A DNA stretch of 64,000 bases from Mycoemilia scoparia (GCA_027575805.1 JANBPU010000012.1:62001-126000), one strand, 5' to 3'; numbered from the stretch's first letter, positions 10,101 to 21,891 are shown. Notes: generated by a model from the letters alone, not told the origin. Numbers and translations: made by a program.

Positions 10101-11570
10101 CATGTCTTCTGGATCGATCTCCATTGGGTTGTAGCCCAATTTGGCTGTGGTTACGGCCTTGAGACCTTGGCTTCCCATGGGGAGGTAACTGTCGCGCTTG
10201 ACCCAGCGCAGGCAATCCATGTGTGCACAGTAGTAAGACTTATATTCGTCATTTTCATCCTTGAACCAGCCTATGCGCTCATACATGTCGATTCCATGGT
10301 GAGCTGCGCGGGCGTGTACGAATGGCCAGTCGAAAAAGTCGCCGTTATAAGTAACAAGTACGGTTGGCTTGGCCTCATTTACATGGTCAAAGAAGCGCTC
10401 TATGACCGATTTCTCGTCGGCCTCATTGAAGATTGTAAATGGTCCCGGATACTCAGATTTTGGTGTATATTCGAAGTCGTCGATATCTTCGGAAACAATC
10501 TCACGGTTGGTGATAAGGTAGCCTTGGCCATCTATCATATATGAAATCATCATTATCATATCGAACGCGGCATCAGGGAACTTCAACGGGAGCTTAGTCG
10601 TCTCGATGTCGAATGCCAAAACCACAGGCTCGGCACGCTCGACAATATCATCGCGTTTAGTAATGTGTATCTCGCCGGTCACCGCAGAAACATCGTACCA
10701 AAGCCCGACTCGAATTTCCTTGTCAATGGCAACGCGCAGGTAGTATGGCACGTCGTACTCGCGCATACCAGCAATGCAGTCCTCGGGCTCTCTTGTTATC
10801 CCGCCCTTGTTGCCGTCTGCACGGTCGTTGTCGTAGTCCATGTAGGCGTCCATGACGCCCTTTCTCTCCTCGTTCCTTTTGACAATCGGCGTAATGGATT
10901 TTCTGACCGTCAAAAGATCCTGGACGTTGCGAAACACAAGCTGGAGCAGCTGTCTCTTTTTCCCAGTCAAGTGGTTTGCCATTTTCAAGTCCTCCTTTTC
11001 AATTCTCTCAGTTCTCTCGATAGTGCTGCCAAATTTTCCCTTTACCCATTCCTCGACATCATCCATTGTGTTCGGCCGACATACCAGATAAAAATATGGC
11101 TCGTACAGCAAAGTGCACTTGAAATAGTTTCCGTCCTCCTCAATGAAATAATAGTCTACTGCTGCATTTACTGAATTTCGCTCGGCATCAAAAACAGACG
11201 TCGCGTGCATATTTACTAGCCACCCGAGTTTTTGCGGTCCCTCTTGGTATCTGTAAAATCCTAGCTGCTCATCCAGCCTATCTCTCTCCTTCACCTTTTC
11301 TAGCTTCTGATCCAGCTGGTTTGCTCCTCCATCGGCAGAATACATGTCCATACTGTCGGCATCGTTTTCGTTTCTTGGGAATAGATCGTCAAGGTTGGCG
11401 TCTAGTCCAATATTTCCTCTTTTTCTGGAAATTCCCTCCCAGCCCGAATTGTTTGCTTGTGTATTTGTGTTTGGTCGATTTCGGGCATATCTGCCACTAG
11501 ACCTTGGGTCTCTTGGAGCATTATTACCTTTTCCAAATTTGCCCCCACGGCCTCGCTGCCCAAAGGCCAT
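4179..11570 (-). CDS. POL2: DNA polymerase epsilon catalytic subunit A
   Basis: One uninterrupted frame of 2463 residues, slightly longer than yeast Pol2 or human POLE. It is the leading-strand replicase. An RGG-rich N-terminus (residues 5-35) precedes the B-family exonuclease motifs: ExoI FDIETTK near 318, ExoII NGDFFDWPF and ExoIII YSVSDAVATYYLY, with the catalytic Asp/Glu residues present, so proofreading should work. Polymerase motif A (DVAAMYPNI) lies near 669, motif B (KCILNSFYGYVMRKQ) near 855 and motif C (DTDGIW) near 904. The inactive second exo-pol half follows. The C-terminus holds two Cys4 clusters (CDYC with CPGC; CTKC with CTQC) from about residue 2310, which bind the B subunit and a metal or Fe-S centre. 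An acidic Asn/Ser-rich insertion near residues 2130-2160 accounts for part of the extra length. It is divergent from RFT1, 335 bp apart. Confidence 0.98.
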   Translation of the reverse strand: MAFGQRGRGGKFGKGNNAPRDPRSSGRYARNRPNTNTQANNSGWEGISRKRGNIGLDANLDDLFPRNENDADSMDMYSADGGANQLDQKLEKVKERDRLDEQLGFYRYQEGPQKLGWLVNMHATSVFDAERNSVNAAVDYYFIEEDGNYFKCTLLYEPYFYLVCRPNTMDDVEEWVKGKFGSTIERTERIEKEDLKMANHLTGKKRQLLQLVFRNVQDLLTVRKSITPIVKRNEERKGVMDAYMDYDNDRADGNKGGITREPEDCIAGMREYDVPYYLRVAIDKEIRVGLWYDVSAVTGEIHITKRDDIVERAEPVVLAFDIETTKLPLKFPDAAFDMIMMISYMIDGQGYLITNREIVSEDIDDFEYTPKSEYPGPFTIFNEADEKSVIERFFDHVNEAKPTVLVTYNGDFFDWPFVHARAAHHGIDMYERIGWFKDENDEYKSYYCAHMDCLRWVKRDSYLPMGSQGLKAVTTAKLGYNPMEIDPEDMTRFAAERPQVLAQYSVSDAVATYYLYMKYVNPFIFSLCNIIPMNPDEVLRKGSGTLCETLLMVEAYRATVVMPNKHQDPLESTWNGHLIETETYVGGHVEALEAGVFRSDIPMHFSVIPEGPQTLINEVDRALKFSIEVEGKLSMDDIANYDEVRNAIVKKLEDLRDNPMRHETPLLYHLDVAAMYPNIILTNRLQPDSIVSEAICATCDFNLPGKQCDRRMPWLWRGEFFPPQRTEVNMIRAQLEAETFPPSRGSRNGNTRTFGDLRNEERAELLKKRVSQYSKKVYHRLRDTHVQEREAIICQRENPFYINTVRNFRDRRYVYKGLHKKEKKKLDEALAAGDQAKVGQCKKFIVVYDSLQLAHKCILNSFYGYVMRKQARWQSLEMAGVVCLTGSRIIQMARQRIEQLGRPLELDTDGIWCALPGTFPENFKFSLKKGGTFGISYPCTMLNHLVYDQFTNHQYQDLVNPETFEYKTHSENSIFFEVDGPYRAMILPSSREEDKLLKKRYAVFNEDGTLAELKGFEIKRRGELKLIKIFQSQIFEVFLKGSTLEECYREVASVANQWLDILFSRGVSLPDHEIFDLITENRNMSKTLEEYGGQKSTAICTARRLAEFLGDQMVKDKGLACKFIVSEKPHGVPVSERAVPVAIFSAEESVKAAFLRRWLKDNSLKDFDIRSILDWNYYLERFGGVIQKIITIPAAMQHVPNPVPRIKHPDWLLRRINNQSDKSRQHRITGMFKKVSRDDYLQESKNRMDAEAADAVDIEDALTPGSAHMSSGKKTKQGSCVVNSLARKRKRAASLTDNMSLDKVREAIQGLGPPPPIDEDYSAWLEYQKRKWPLQRQLRKLRSTSQYNEQDEYGDVDSNSKRSTVGRSSATGFTNLNSFFGQPQGGGGLGRKEWHLLQLAETSTPGELKAWVLKMGQLHSVRISVPRIFYISSSSANEKINSMPHFEDAKGIVLPRVAHQSVSQHLYRCVLPEDTYIENQQEWAAFFSHPGVIGVYETHISPLQRALIMLGSTVNIKPEARNIATKDLKSSITTFSKTAGGGSNDSVVPLETLERHVPQTQAQINVYQRTCRENLKYIYLYHATAKDGRQFFGLFLTPTSQAHVFIVDSHTRQLQIPNLEKLYSAKAREHKAQLDSQAESGNTTKEIFEYPSIMTFQANSYSTPKAAYRALNSALTKYSNERRGATMLVYHSPIQSHKMAANVRMLEEFPLAPMPSHVTDGSLAPLDWQRHAARRMMVHYLHISAWVQDRVELAQYSGIPMANLPSDLPIFLADIFFARRLVAAKHVLWWSPSARPDLGGREADESEVTSFELDAFLGDTGTTNTGLNAHSLAPGRVETNVPGSYNTVCVDLDVQGLAVGTVVQAPFINELEGSVGLAKFDAMATALDQHGFGNDGQKKTGKNGESGTEASSSSKTAEWTGIGSASKNPTTIVSIPFGDGSVPETVFQNLRGILRGWCVEVAESGNRYAAMMAEHFYRWLTHPASFLYDPSLVRLVRSLMSKVVMQMKAEVRNLGSKVVYCNNEKLIIATTMKNIPAAQAYVTYLVKALGEQPALEQVTLNPIHYWLRLLWMDTVNYGGIVVPATRSVTDSGGGENEEPRIEMSWSIKDFMPPVVHEHFDTIVAQFIYELFKHDQEISDPKRNNSALPAPNNSHGHNSSDDDEDSDGQNNENEVYTDISGKSKTNASREKSKLAKIRAANNAFYKRVISQRFTRILLDLVPKITETCSSSHRDDPNTKFPNLPGIISKHHTSNPSLEFVKAIVTVLNLEQDAEYHIRSLRRNLLSLLNVGEFSEMAKFKNPCQRLILPQVVCDYCNYCRDIDFCRDIDILTPQDPAAMGGDADAQEHDTGLNAGPATNGNSNSWACPGCSQAYNRSLIEERLVSILHKMILSYQVQDLKCTKCKMIKQDNLTPHCTQCSGKFTNMIPRSLVLQKLHILHSVAQYYGMYMLLDTVNWSLKLTKN

Positions 11571-11905
11571 TTTGATATATATAATATATTACAATAATGA
11601 GACCAAAAAGTATAATAAAAAGCCAAACAAATGGACTAAAACAAAATGTATACTATTTGGTGCTCTTGTTTATGGAAAACAGTTTACATCAAATTACAAA
11701 AATAATAAACATTGAATGCCTGCTGTTGTGATTGACAATCAAGACAAGCAGCCTGATCAAGGGAGACAGACAATACAAATCACCATTTTGCCCCCATAAT
11801 CAGAGGTTGGCTGGCCTTGCTAGACAAATTTACGTTTTGGTAGTTGCGCTGTGAGACAAGCTTGCAATTTTTAAAGCCAGACATCTTAACTTTACTACGC
11901 ATACA
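11571..11905. promoter_or_regulatory. Shared divergent promoter region POL2/RFT1
   Basis: This 335-bp AT-rich interval separates the start codons of POL2 (-) and RFT1 (+), so it must carry both promoters. A TATATATAATATATTA-like tract lies just upstream of POL2. No ACGCGT (MCB) box, expected for an S-phase gene in yeasts, is visible. The promoter call rests on gene arrangement, not on recognised elements. Confidence 0.5.
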
Positions 11906-13984
11906 ATGGACCCAGAAAAAGGACCCAGGGCTAAGAGCTCCAGTCACTCTGATCCCAAGCTCGAGTCCGATGATGATCTTGTTTCAAAAGGAATTAGTGG
12001 GATCCGGTATCTTGTTGGGCTCCAGCTTTTTTCAAGACTTATCACTTTTGTTATGAACCAGCTTGTCCTTCGGTCGATAAGCCCGTCGACCCTGGGCATA
12101 GTTGAAATCCAGCTTGAACTCTTGCTTTCAACCATCCTGTTTCTTTCAAGAGAAGGATTTAGAGTTGCTTTGCTTCGGCTAAAGGCCACAGAATCTGTTG
12201 CAAGCGACACCAAGTCACATATAACACAGAAAACAGAAAACCGAGGCTCCACAGAATCTCAGCAACATAAAACCTTGGCTCTACCCGAGCAGGAGGTATT
12301 TAATATATCAATTGTTCCTGTCCTTATTGGAATCCCATTAACTCTAGCTGTGAGCACGGGCTACTACTTGAACCAGCTATGGTACAATCCAGATCAAGAC
12401 CAGCCCCCACTTTTTGGCCTCACAATAACCTTGTATGGCCTAGCCGCTACCCTGGAACTCATATCTGAACCTCTTTACATATTATCACAAAACAGAATGT
12501 TGTTCAAGCTTCGAGCACAGAGCGAAGGGTTAGCCATATTTGGCCGATGCCTAACCACTTTGATCGGAGTCAAGATTGGGGACATGATTTCAAGTGGAGA
12601 ATCAAATACCCTTGCTCTGGTATCGTTTGCTTTAGCCAGGCTGACGTTTTCGATTGCATTGATTGCTACTTACCTAGTCTATTATATCAACGCTGAAGGT
12701 GGATGGACGATATTTAAGCAAAAATTCCAACTTAGGAAAATCGACAGAACAAGGTACAGTATTTTATCATAATGATTCTAAGCTAAAACATAAAGAGCAT
12801 ATAAACATTCAGAACTGCTAATTGTATATACTGTGCCTTTGAACTCGGAATGTTAGTCAATCATACTACTTTGAGCCCAGCATATTTCGGTTGTCCATTT
12901 CGTTCATAAAACAGTCGTTCTTAAAACATATTTTAACAGAGGGAGATAAAATTGTCATGCCATGGGTATGCAGTAGAGATGAACAGGGTATCTATGCCGC
13001 TGCTATAAACTATGGTAAGAGAAAATATAAGAGTAGGTTTTATTGGTGACCAAAATATCGCCCCCCCCCCCAGAGCTAAGAGACCAAATGCAAATATATC
13101 AAAAATAGGATCCTTACCAGCACGAATCCTTTTTCAGCCACTTGAAGAAAGCTGCAGAGTCACACTTCCCAAGCTGCTTGCTCAATCATCGGAGAATACT
13201 AAGCAGGATCCAACTAAGAAAGAAAAGGGAATGGATGTCCCAAGGCGGCTTTTGGCTGTCTGTTTTAAGCTCCACATCCTTTTTGGCAGCACCATCATTG
13301 TATTTGGCACTCAGTATTCGGAGATTCTCATCAGCGTGCTTTTGGGGAAATCGTGGTCAACTAGGCTGGGACCCGCACTTGCTGCCTACTGTTACTACAT
13401 CCCTATAATGGGAATCAACGGAATAATGGAGTCGTATGTTTCAGCCATCATCACAAAGGACGAAGTTAGCACAATGAACAAGATGATGATTCTTTTCTCG
13501 GCTATATACCTTAGCGCTGCGGTTGTGCTTTCTGGAAACTATTTTTCGGGTGTGTCTGGGTGGTTGGCAGCAAATTCACTCAACATGATTCTACGGATAT
13601 CTTGGTGCTACAGGCTGATGCGCAGGTTCTTTGCTTCCAATGGATCCACATTCCCTCCGCTCGCAGAAATACTACCAACTAAAGTGGTTTCTATATTATT
13701 CGTCATTATTTCTATTGCTTTGCAGTGGATTGATGGCTTTTTCCAGAACAGTGAGTCTCTTATAGACAAGTTGACAAGACTTGTGCCCGGTGCTATATTC
13801 TTTGTGATACTGATGGCTGCCATGTAAGTTTATGATGTTTTTTCTGCTATGATTAATTCCAAGATGTATATTTTCACTAATGGTCTTTATTGTATACTAT
13901 AATGATAGATATATATGTGAATCAGGGCTGAAAAAGAATATAAGGCTGATCAAAAACAGGCCTCAGGATCCTCACTTGGATTAA
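11906..13984 (+). CDS. RFT1: RFT1, dolichol-linked oligosaccharide ER membrane protein
   Basis: Four exons: 11906-12753, 12857-13014, 13109-13823 and 13909-13984, giving 598 residues with consistent phases. RFT1 is a polytopic ER membrane protein of the MOP/flippase fold required for Man5GlcNAc2-PP-dolichol to reach the lumenal side during N-glycosylation. Signatures visible are LSREGFR in the first exon, the segment SFIKQSFLKHILTEGDKIV in exon 2, and across the second junction NYG-SLPARILFQPLEES, a hallmark of the family. Many hydrophobic helices follow. The last exon is short and encodes a basic tail ending in PQDPHLD. An apparent start at 13012 is misleading, since 13015-13108 is an intron that contains a run of eleven C residues. 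The intron-2 acceptor nearer that tract would add an in-frame stop, so the distal one is used. Divergent from POL2, convergent with DOP1. Confidence 0.93.
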
Positions 13985-14091
13985 CGAATAGTACCTATTT
14001 ACTTACTTATACTAAGAATGGCCAAAATAAACATTCATTTTCTTGTATATTAAAGTATCAATTTTTCAAATGGTTTCAGCTTTTACACACA

Positions 14092-17000
14092 TCAGTCAAA
14101 GCTTCCACTTTCATTGGCAAAGTCATTCCTAGGGGGATTGTCAGTCGCCCCAAGCCTTGGTGATCTCATACCATATTCAGTACTGCTGCTAGCAATGCTA
14201 CTCACCGGGGCAACATTATGAGATATGTAGCTCTGGTGTCCAAGGTCTTGCTTCAGCAACAAGTCAACAAACAGCAAATCTGGCATCGCAAGAGTAAACG
14301 CAGCTTGGTATTGCTGCAGGGATGCATTGTGGATAAAGTCGTCAAGTTGCCTAATGGAGTTAATTGAGCGAAGCCGAATCATCGGGCGCTTGAGTGGGGC
14401 ATCAACAGCAATGAATTTGGGATTCGACGACGAAGAAACTGATGTTGTGGGCTTTAAAGATGTGCCGCCACCATCACCAGATGCATCAAACTGATGATAA
14501 TTGTAGTAGACATTTGGGAATCGGCTCCATATGGAATGTACTTTAGATAACGGGAGTCCAGATGAAATGGTATCTTGCCCGGTTGAAACAACAGCGGAAG
14601 TCGGAATCTTATTTGGAGAAGCCTCTACATAGTAATTGAGCGAGTCTCCAAGCGCATCTGCATCTAGATCGTCAAAGTCTATCGTGCCATTCTTTTTAGA
14701 GCCCACTGCAGAACTCCTTCGCCGACGGTGGTGAGGAACAGACAAGAGCCGGCTGCTCAGGATATCTATCAGTGCATAAGGAGAATTCTGGCCACCATAT
14801 AGGGCATCGATAGTATCTGTGATAAACAGCCACTGGTGGACTAAAAAGCCAGATGTGTCCATAGTAATCAGGAAATCAAGGAACTTGCATGCTGACAAAA
14901 ACACATCCATTTGTTGCCGATTGATCTTATTCTTCAAAGTTGCATCTCTCCCAAAGCGGGTCTTTCTGCCAGCCTCGGATGCATCTGTGTCCATGGCGAG
15001 CCCGTTGCTTATCAAGCTTACAGTGCTATTGATTTGTGTGCGGAATATATGTGTCACTTCAGTGATAAGAACAGGCCAGAATCCCATGAGGTGGTGAGGA
15101 GAAACACGGCATAGAAGGACACGAAGGCACAAGAATATCTCTACCTGTACCTGGTGATACGCACTGTTTTTGATCAACTCGACCAACTTCTCCTGGATTT
15201 GTGGTATTTGGGTTGAATAGTAGTTTGGATCTCCAGCCCAAATGACAAATGACACTCTCCTCAATGATAATGCGCGCTGCAAGGCCTCTTGATCGCGGTT
15301 GGTGAACAGTGCATTCATAGGGCTTGTTGAAAGGCGACCCAAAAGGTCTGCCATTTTGTCCTTGTCACTTGATACAAGCGACCTGATCAGAAATCGCCAC
15401 TTTTCAAGATAAGAAAATGTGGAATTGAATGCGTTAAAGTGGCTGGGGCTCTCTCCTCGCTTTCCACTGATGGGCGACAGGTCACTGGTGTGCTTTGAAA
15501 TCAACTTTTGATGCTGGAAGAACTTTGGGTCATTAAAAAATTCCCATGCTTCGCGCCTCCATAGTCTTGTTAGTGAAGTATGCTTGCTAAGAGATATCAA
15601 TATATCCAAGATGACCATAAAGTGACGAGATTGTGTGGCAGAAGTATTAGCTGGAGCATAGTAGCCCCCAGTCATGTGAGATTTCAAAGCTGGCGTTACA
15701 AGATAGTGCATTAGGTTAGTTGCCAACACAGTCTGGCTATCGACATCTGGTATCAAAAGTCCAAGCTGGGTCAGAACTGGATCACGTAGGTACATTAGTA
15801 TGTGCTCAATAATGTCGTTCTCGGTGATCCTTGCTACTCGCTTATTCGTAGCCTTTTGTTGGGCACTGCTCTCCTTCCCGTCAGCGTTTTGTTTAATAAC
15901 AAATTCTTGGCTTGCGTCGCTTGCCAAGCTAGTTGCAGTCACACCATGATACTCGAAATCATTTCCTCCTCCACCGTTTTGACTATTGAGCTGTCTTCGT
16001 ATCCACGAGCTTTGGTCAAATGATCTTCCGGCGATCAAAATGCAGTGATCAGCAATCTCTGTATAGGCTTCGAACAAATCTCGAGAGTAATATGACGAAT
16101 TTGACTTTTCACGGGCTAACTTGGCTAGCTTAATGCATATCACAGTGTAAAGACGCAACATGAATGGCAACATGTATTTGAGGGACTGCGAGTTATTGCA
16201 GCATTCACGAAGTATAGATAAGGCAAGGCCTTGAATGCTTTCGATTCCACTCTGGCCCTCTTTTTCTGTCATGGTCTGCTTCTGGGAATCAATTCTTTCA
16301 TCAATATACATCTCTGTGAATCTGATAAGCCCAATGTCAGAAATCTTGTTAGATGAGAACGAGTCGGATATCCCAGTTTGATTATTGGAACCACTATTCC
16401 CGCTCCCAGTTCCATCGGATGACTGTATGGCAGCGCTTACACGTCTTTGTAGTAGTTCAAGAAGCAGTTCGGATATTCGCACTGGGCCCCATGGCTTTAC
16501 ACTTTCAATCATGTCCAGGAGTTCGGAGGACCACCAGCTATTCCTGCTTCCTCCACTTAAGGTCGACATTGATATTGGTAATGATCCCAAGCCATTATTT
16601 TGGGAATGGCCACCGAATTCTGACATCGAACTATGTAAACTAACCCACCAATCTGGGTTTTTTTCTTCCCACAATTTACCCATTGCTTCAACTAACTCTG
16701 TGGGCCGCTGCTGCTGGAAATGCTTCAATAGCTTGGTTATTCTGGCGTGAACACGCCGGCGCAAAATGGGATATGATTCTTTGGTTATCATATCGTTAAA
16801 GTTGTTTTCTACAGACAACGCATCCATTTCGTAAGACATAGGGCCATCAAAATTCGAAGAGTATACTGATGAGGGGTAATGCAGGTCTGCCCCCGAAGAT
16901 ATCAAGTCATTTGTAGACATAATTTTTGAGCCTGTAATCTGGAAAGCGTTCCATGCACCTAGGAGAGTCGATATAAGGGGCAACACTGACAACTGACCAT

Positions 17001-20000
17001 AGTGGCCTACTAATGGACCATCGCTATCATTTCTTGCCGAGTCAGAATTATTTGTGGAAGCAGGAGTGTCAGCACCAAATATCCCAGTGACATAGCTAAA
17101 CATAGGTATAGATGCGCTGTCGCTATTGGCTGCCTTTTGTCCATACGCTGATCCTTGTGAGTGTGAGGTTTTACCAACAATGAGTACGTTATTCTCGAGC
17201 TTTATAAGCTCTTTTGGTTTAGACAAACAGAATTGCAACCCTAGATCCACGAAATCAAGAAGTGTAATTATAGTATCTATAACATTACAATTTGGACCAA
17301 GCGCTGATGGAAGCAAGGGGTCTGGGCTTGACTCGTGATCTACCATTGAGCTATTTGACGATGTCGTCGAATCAAGTACCATTATTCCGGACTTCATCCT
17401 ATCTTCAACCGAATAATTGCTAGAGTCGATGGCAAAACTTATTCCTGGATTCATCATAAACCTTTCAAAGAATCTGGTATATTTATGGAGCTGCATGATC
17501 ACTGCACGAAGCGTAGGGACTACAAATCGAGTGAATGAAACGCCTAGAATACGACTAGCAGAATAGCTTGATGCATTTGATATTGAACGGTCCAGATAAT
17601 TGAGACATACTCTAAACAAGTCGCACCATCTCTGTAGCAATGACCCATGCATAACTGTCGACACACCATTTACAAGAAGGCTTACAAATACCGGGGTTGT
17701 TATCAGCGTTTCAAAATCTTCGTCAGTTATATTAGCATTTTTGCTGGCTATTGGCTGAGGTGTGCTTCCCTGATACGCCTGGTTTTGCAGTAAGCAAACC
17801 AGTATGTTAAGCAGGCGTGAGACTTGCCTGGTATTCTTTGTAAATTTAAGATGATACAGCAGATGTTGAGCCAAAGTTGTCTGGAATTCGTTCAAAAGTT
17901 GTGGTGGCCACTGGTATTCATAGAAAAAAGAAGAGCGACCAGTAGCATCGCTATTAGGTCCAATTAATAAGGTAATCGTCTCCAAAGAAGCCTCTTGGAT
18001 AGAATCAATAAATGGCGAGCTGGATTTGAGCTGAGTATCTGGGTGTAAGGAAGCTTTGTCTAAAGTTAAACCAAGACGAAGCAGCACCCTTATAAAACAC
18101 TCAAAGTATGTTGCTAGTGGAGGAACACGCCCCCAGGCATGACCATGGATACTTTTAAGAATAACAGACTCGACCTTCTGTTTACTCATCCACTTATAGG
18201 TAGGTCCACCATTAGATGTTGATAGGAAATGGTATAAAGTCTGGATGTAGTACAAAACCCTTGAGTGCTCAAACTTTCTGGAATATGTGTAGAGTGAAGC
18301 ACGCTCTTCGGGAAGTATTTCTATGTCAATTGAGTCCGCAATTCCATTCTCTGCGATTATTAGGAGGAGGAGTGGTCTGACTATGCACCCGACATCCATA
18401 CGCGCCAACTTTGATATCGCCCTAGTGGCATTATAGTGTCTTGTTGCAAGCTTTGCAGTTGAAAGAGATGGAGGGGGGATATTAGGTGCCCCAATGCTAT
18501 CCATTATAGCTAAAAGGAGGCGGGTAAAGGCTAATGGACGAACTTTACCATTATCATCGGATAGCGAAATGTCCCTCATGGCATAATCCTGGATGCCAGT
18601 CCAAAAAACCACAAATTTCTCAAATTCATCCTCATCGGATTCAAGTGACATTGGTTTGCTGCCATATCCACGATCAAATCCATGATTATGAGATAAAGGC
18701 TGCCCGACTTGATCTGTGCTATTTAAAATTGCAATAAGGATCCACTCCACCCTTCCATCTTTCCATTCGCAGTGGAGCTGATATATCAGACAGGCGGCCC
18801 TCTTGTTATATTGAAGCCACTTTGCAGACAAATATTTCCAAAGCCCCTTTACAATGCTTTCCAACTGACTCTCAACTTCTGTCCTTGGAACCACACCAAG
18901 CTGTGTACACTCGATTGCTGTTGTGAGAGCAGTATTAGTTATCCTGAATGCTATGGCGGAGCCGTCTTGGTACTGAACGCCACATGAACAGCATTCAAGC
19001 AAGACTGTTATCCAACTCGTTCCCTCACTATTGCCGGCATTGGACAAACGGGATGGAGAAAGTCCAAACAACCTGACCGCATAGAGCGTGGTCTTGTGCA
19101 AAAGAAGAGTTAGCTGTTCGAACGAAGAGACCATTTCGTAACTTGCTTGAAGTCCACTAGGACTTTTTGCTTCCACGGTGCTATCATCTGAGCTTTCTGA
19201 AAACTGAGCCAAAAACATTTCACCAAGAGAGGAGACTAGGGCCTGACAGAGGTGAACTACTCTGATAATGAGTTGGTTTGGAAGAAGTACTGTGTCTGAT
19301 GCGCTGGCGCCTTCTCCCATTGATAATCCCGCAAAGTTCTGTGCAAGGGGCGAAATGACCTTATCGGGCGTCACGTTCTTGTTTTTGTCTAAAGAATCGA
19401 CCATACTGTTGGACCCTATGGCATAAAAACTGCGTATATAATCGTAGGAACTCAATTTCTCTGTTGCTGGAGATTCTATCGCATCTTGCTCAAGACTAGT
19501 GCCAGAACGAGGAGACTTTGGGTTCCTTTGGCTGAAAATATTCGTAGGTATACGACCAAAAACCTCCACAATCATTGATGTTAAGATCGGCAACAGCTGT
19601 TTCTTGTCACAAATCGACACCTCGCTATTCCTAGCTATGTTTTGGGCTATAGCCAGCATACCAAGAAATATAGCCGGCAAGTGGACATGAAGCGTCTCAT
19701 CGTCACTGAGCTCAAAAGTTTGCAGGAAAAATTGGACCTTTCTCATATTCTTTTTCAGCTTCTCTGTAAACGAAACAGCCTCACTGTCTGTCGAATTTGA
19801 TTGTGGATACAAAAGTGCTATTAGCTGTGACCATATAAATGTTGGGTTCAACATCTCCATGAAACGGCGCGATATTTGTAGCAACTTTGGTGAAAGCAGG
19901 CTAGCAGAGCTGCCGGAGTTTTGAAGCACGAATGGCCGTGTAATGTGATTTCTGCCTTCGCTTATTCTACCCTTTGCATACAGACCCGCCAAAATAGCAT

Positions 20001-21500
20001 TGAACGTATCCGTAAGTATGGGCTGGACGATCTCCTGTTTGTCCAAAAGCCCGATCATGATTCTGAAAGGCAGCTGCTCGATATCGCTGGCCAGAGGAGA
20101 GGACATTGGTGCATCACCAGTGCTGAATAATTCGGATATAGCCACAGTAACACTTTCATGTGTATATTTTTCAAAAAATATCTCGTGCTCAGCCTCTGAT
20201 TCGCCAGATCCCAGAAGCCATGTATACAACCTTCGATTTAGTGACATGTCCTTTCGCAACACAACTTGTAGAGCACTTTTCATCAGTATAACTATGTTCT
20301 TTTTTGTCAGTATTTTAGAACACTGGAGGGGTATTTGATTAATCATGAAATCCAATGTTGCTCTAATCACAAGTGTTTTTGAGTCTCCAAGCGACGCAGC
20401 AAGTGCCCGTATCATAAGCCCACCATCGCCACCTGTGTATTTTTCAAGATCTATGTGAAATGCAATGAAGAGCGTGAGTTGCCGTTGCCAATTCTAAAAA
20501 TTAACATAGTCGCCTATAGACGAACACATGTTGCTTACCAGATTCTGTCTTTATGACTTTTAGGCGCAATGATAGGTAACTGATGGCACAAAGCCTTAGT
20601 TCTGGGTTTGTAATAATTGTCAGAAACAAAGTCTGGTAGAAGAATGAAGGCTCAGTATTCTCCCTAACTTTGTCTAACATCTTAACGACTCTTTCATAAG
20701 TCTCGCTTCTTTCTTCTTCTAATCCTGGCAGCAATGCTATTGTAAAGCTCTTGGTGCATGAACGCAGCTTGCTTCCTAATGGCAAGTAGTATTTTTCAAA
20801 TATTTTTAATAGCTGTGGCCTGACTTTCAGTGAAGCATTACGGAGAAACGGAAATAACCCGAATGAATAAAGCGGCAGGTCAACTATCAGCTGGTCATTC
20901 TTGATCTTTTCAAATATCTGTTGGTACAATTGCAATGCTTTTTGATGCACGCCCGTTGGCAAAGCAGGATTCAGACACTGGGCAAGCCTCTTGGAAACTG
21001 TCTCTTTGTGTGGGACTATTTCGAACTGTGAGTACATTTCCAGAGCCTATTCCCCATCAAATAAATGGCACACCGGTTAAGTCAACTATATTTCTAAATA
21101 ATACACAATCATAATGGCATGACATCGCCTTGTCTATTCTTACTCTACTCAGTTTTGTAAGGAATGCAGATACGTCCGCCCACTCACTAACATAATCGAA
21201 GGACTGCAGATTTCTTTCAACCAACTGCACATACTTTGTATACTTCGGGTCCTTTATGTACTCTGCTTAACGTTATAGGGATATGTCGAATAATCATTTT
21301 TCAATACTTCAACATTTTTTGCAAGCATAGATCAGAGCTTTAAGTTATATTAGATTGTATCTTATATACTTGCCTTCTGTCTTTTCATTTATGCGATGCT
21401 GAAGGCTAGGTGTTGATAATGACAGGTCTGTTTCAGAAGCTGTAAATGAATTGGTTTGCAATTCCCCAGCATTGTGTGGGGGTTTGTTCTTGATTTCCAT
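14092..21500 (-). CDS. DOP1: DOP1/Dopey family membrane-traffic protein
   Basis: Rebuilt as four exons (in gene order 21500-21374, 21265-21144, 21046-20539, 20450-14092), total 2371 residues. Dopey proteins act with MON2 and the flippase Neo1 in endosome-to-Golgi traffic. The conserved N-terminal domain is spread over the small exons: AEYIKDPKYTKYVQLVE, NLQSFDYVSEWADV, then IVPHKETVSKRLAQCLNPALP, DLPLYSFGLFPFL and KYYLPLGSKL. The large last exon continues with LMIRALAASL and a long helical-repeat body. The third intron acceptor could be at 20451 or slightly further in; both keep frame. The first intron seems to be of the GC-AG type (AAG|GCAAGT), as no GT donor in the area keeps the frame. The start ATG at 21500 follows an in-frame stop. 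The C-terminus is Ser-rich. Its stop lies 107 bp from the RFT1 stop. Confidence 0.92.
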
Positions 21501-21891
21501 TCTCTTTACTATACAGTTCCCTTTGCTTCTTCTTTAGGTACCTGTAGTATGCGAAAAGAATGTTAATTGGCAAAGGAATGAATGCAGATGTATATGTATG
21601 TTTTTTAAGGAAGGGGAAATGAGTAATACAGACGTATGTGCAGCTCATGTCTTGCAAGTCCGCTACTATAAAGGGACTTGATTCTTAAACGTCACTTGGC
21701 AACAAAAATGCCTTGGACTGAGACAAATCAAATCATTTGATCGGATGCTGCAATGATTTGATGACCAGAATACTATTATAATCAAGGACCATTAACACAG
21801 TAAATGAAGCGGAATTGATTAATATGTTACACTACTGCTATCACTATTCTGTACCAAGCTGTAATACTGTGAAAAATAAAATCTTTAAAAG
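21501..21891. other. Spacer between DOP1 start and PDS5 end
   Basis: This 391-bp interval separates two genes on the minus strand and must hold the DOP1 promoter and the PDS5 3' end. It is AT-rich. A frame running from 21657 to 21433 on the minus strand has no family features and is not counted as a gene. Confidence 0.55.

Noticed and set aside
10062..11174. Plus-strand frames of 160-169 codons inside POL2
   Set aside because: Antisense shadows of a highly conserved polymerase gene with no features of their own.
13012..13108. Apparent ATG start of a separate membrane protein at 13012
   Set aside because: The stretch 13015-13108 is the second intron of RFT1; removing it restores the conserved NYG-SLPARILFQPLEES segment.
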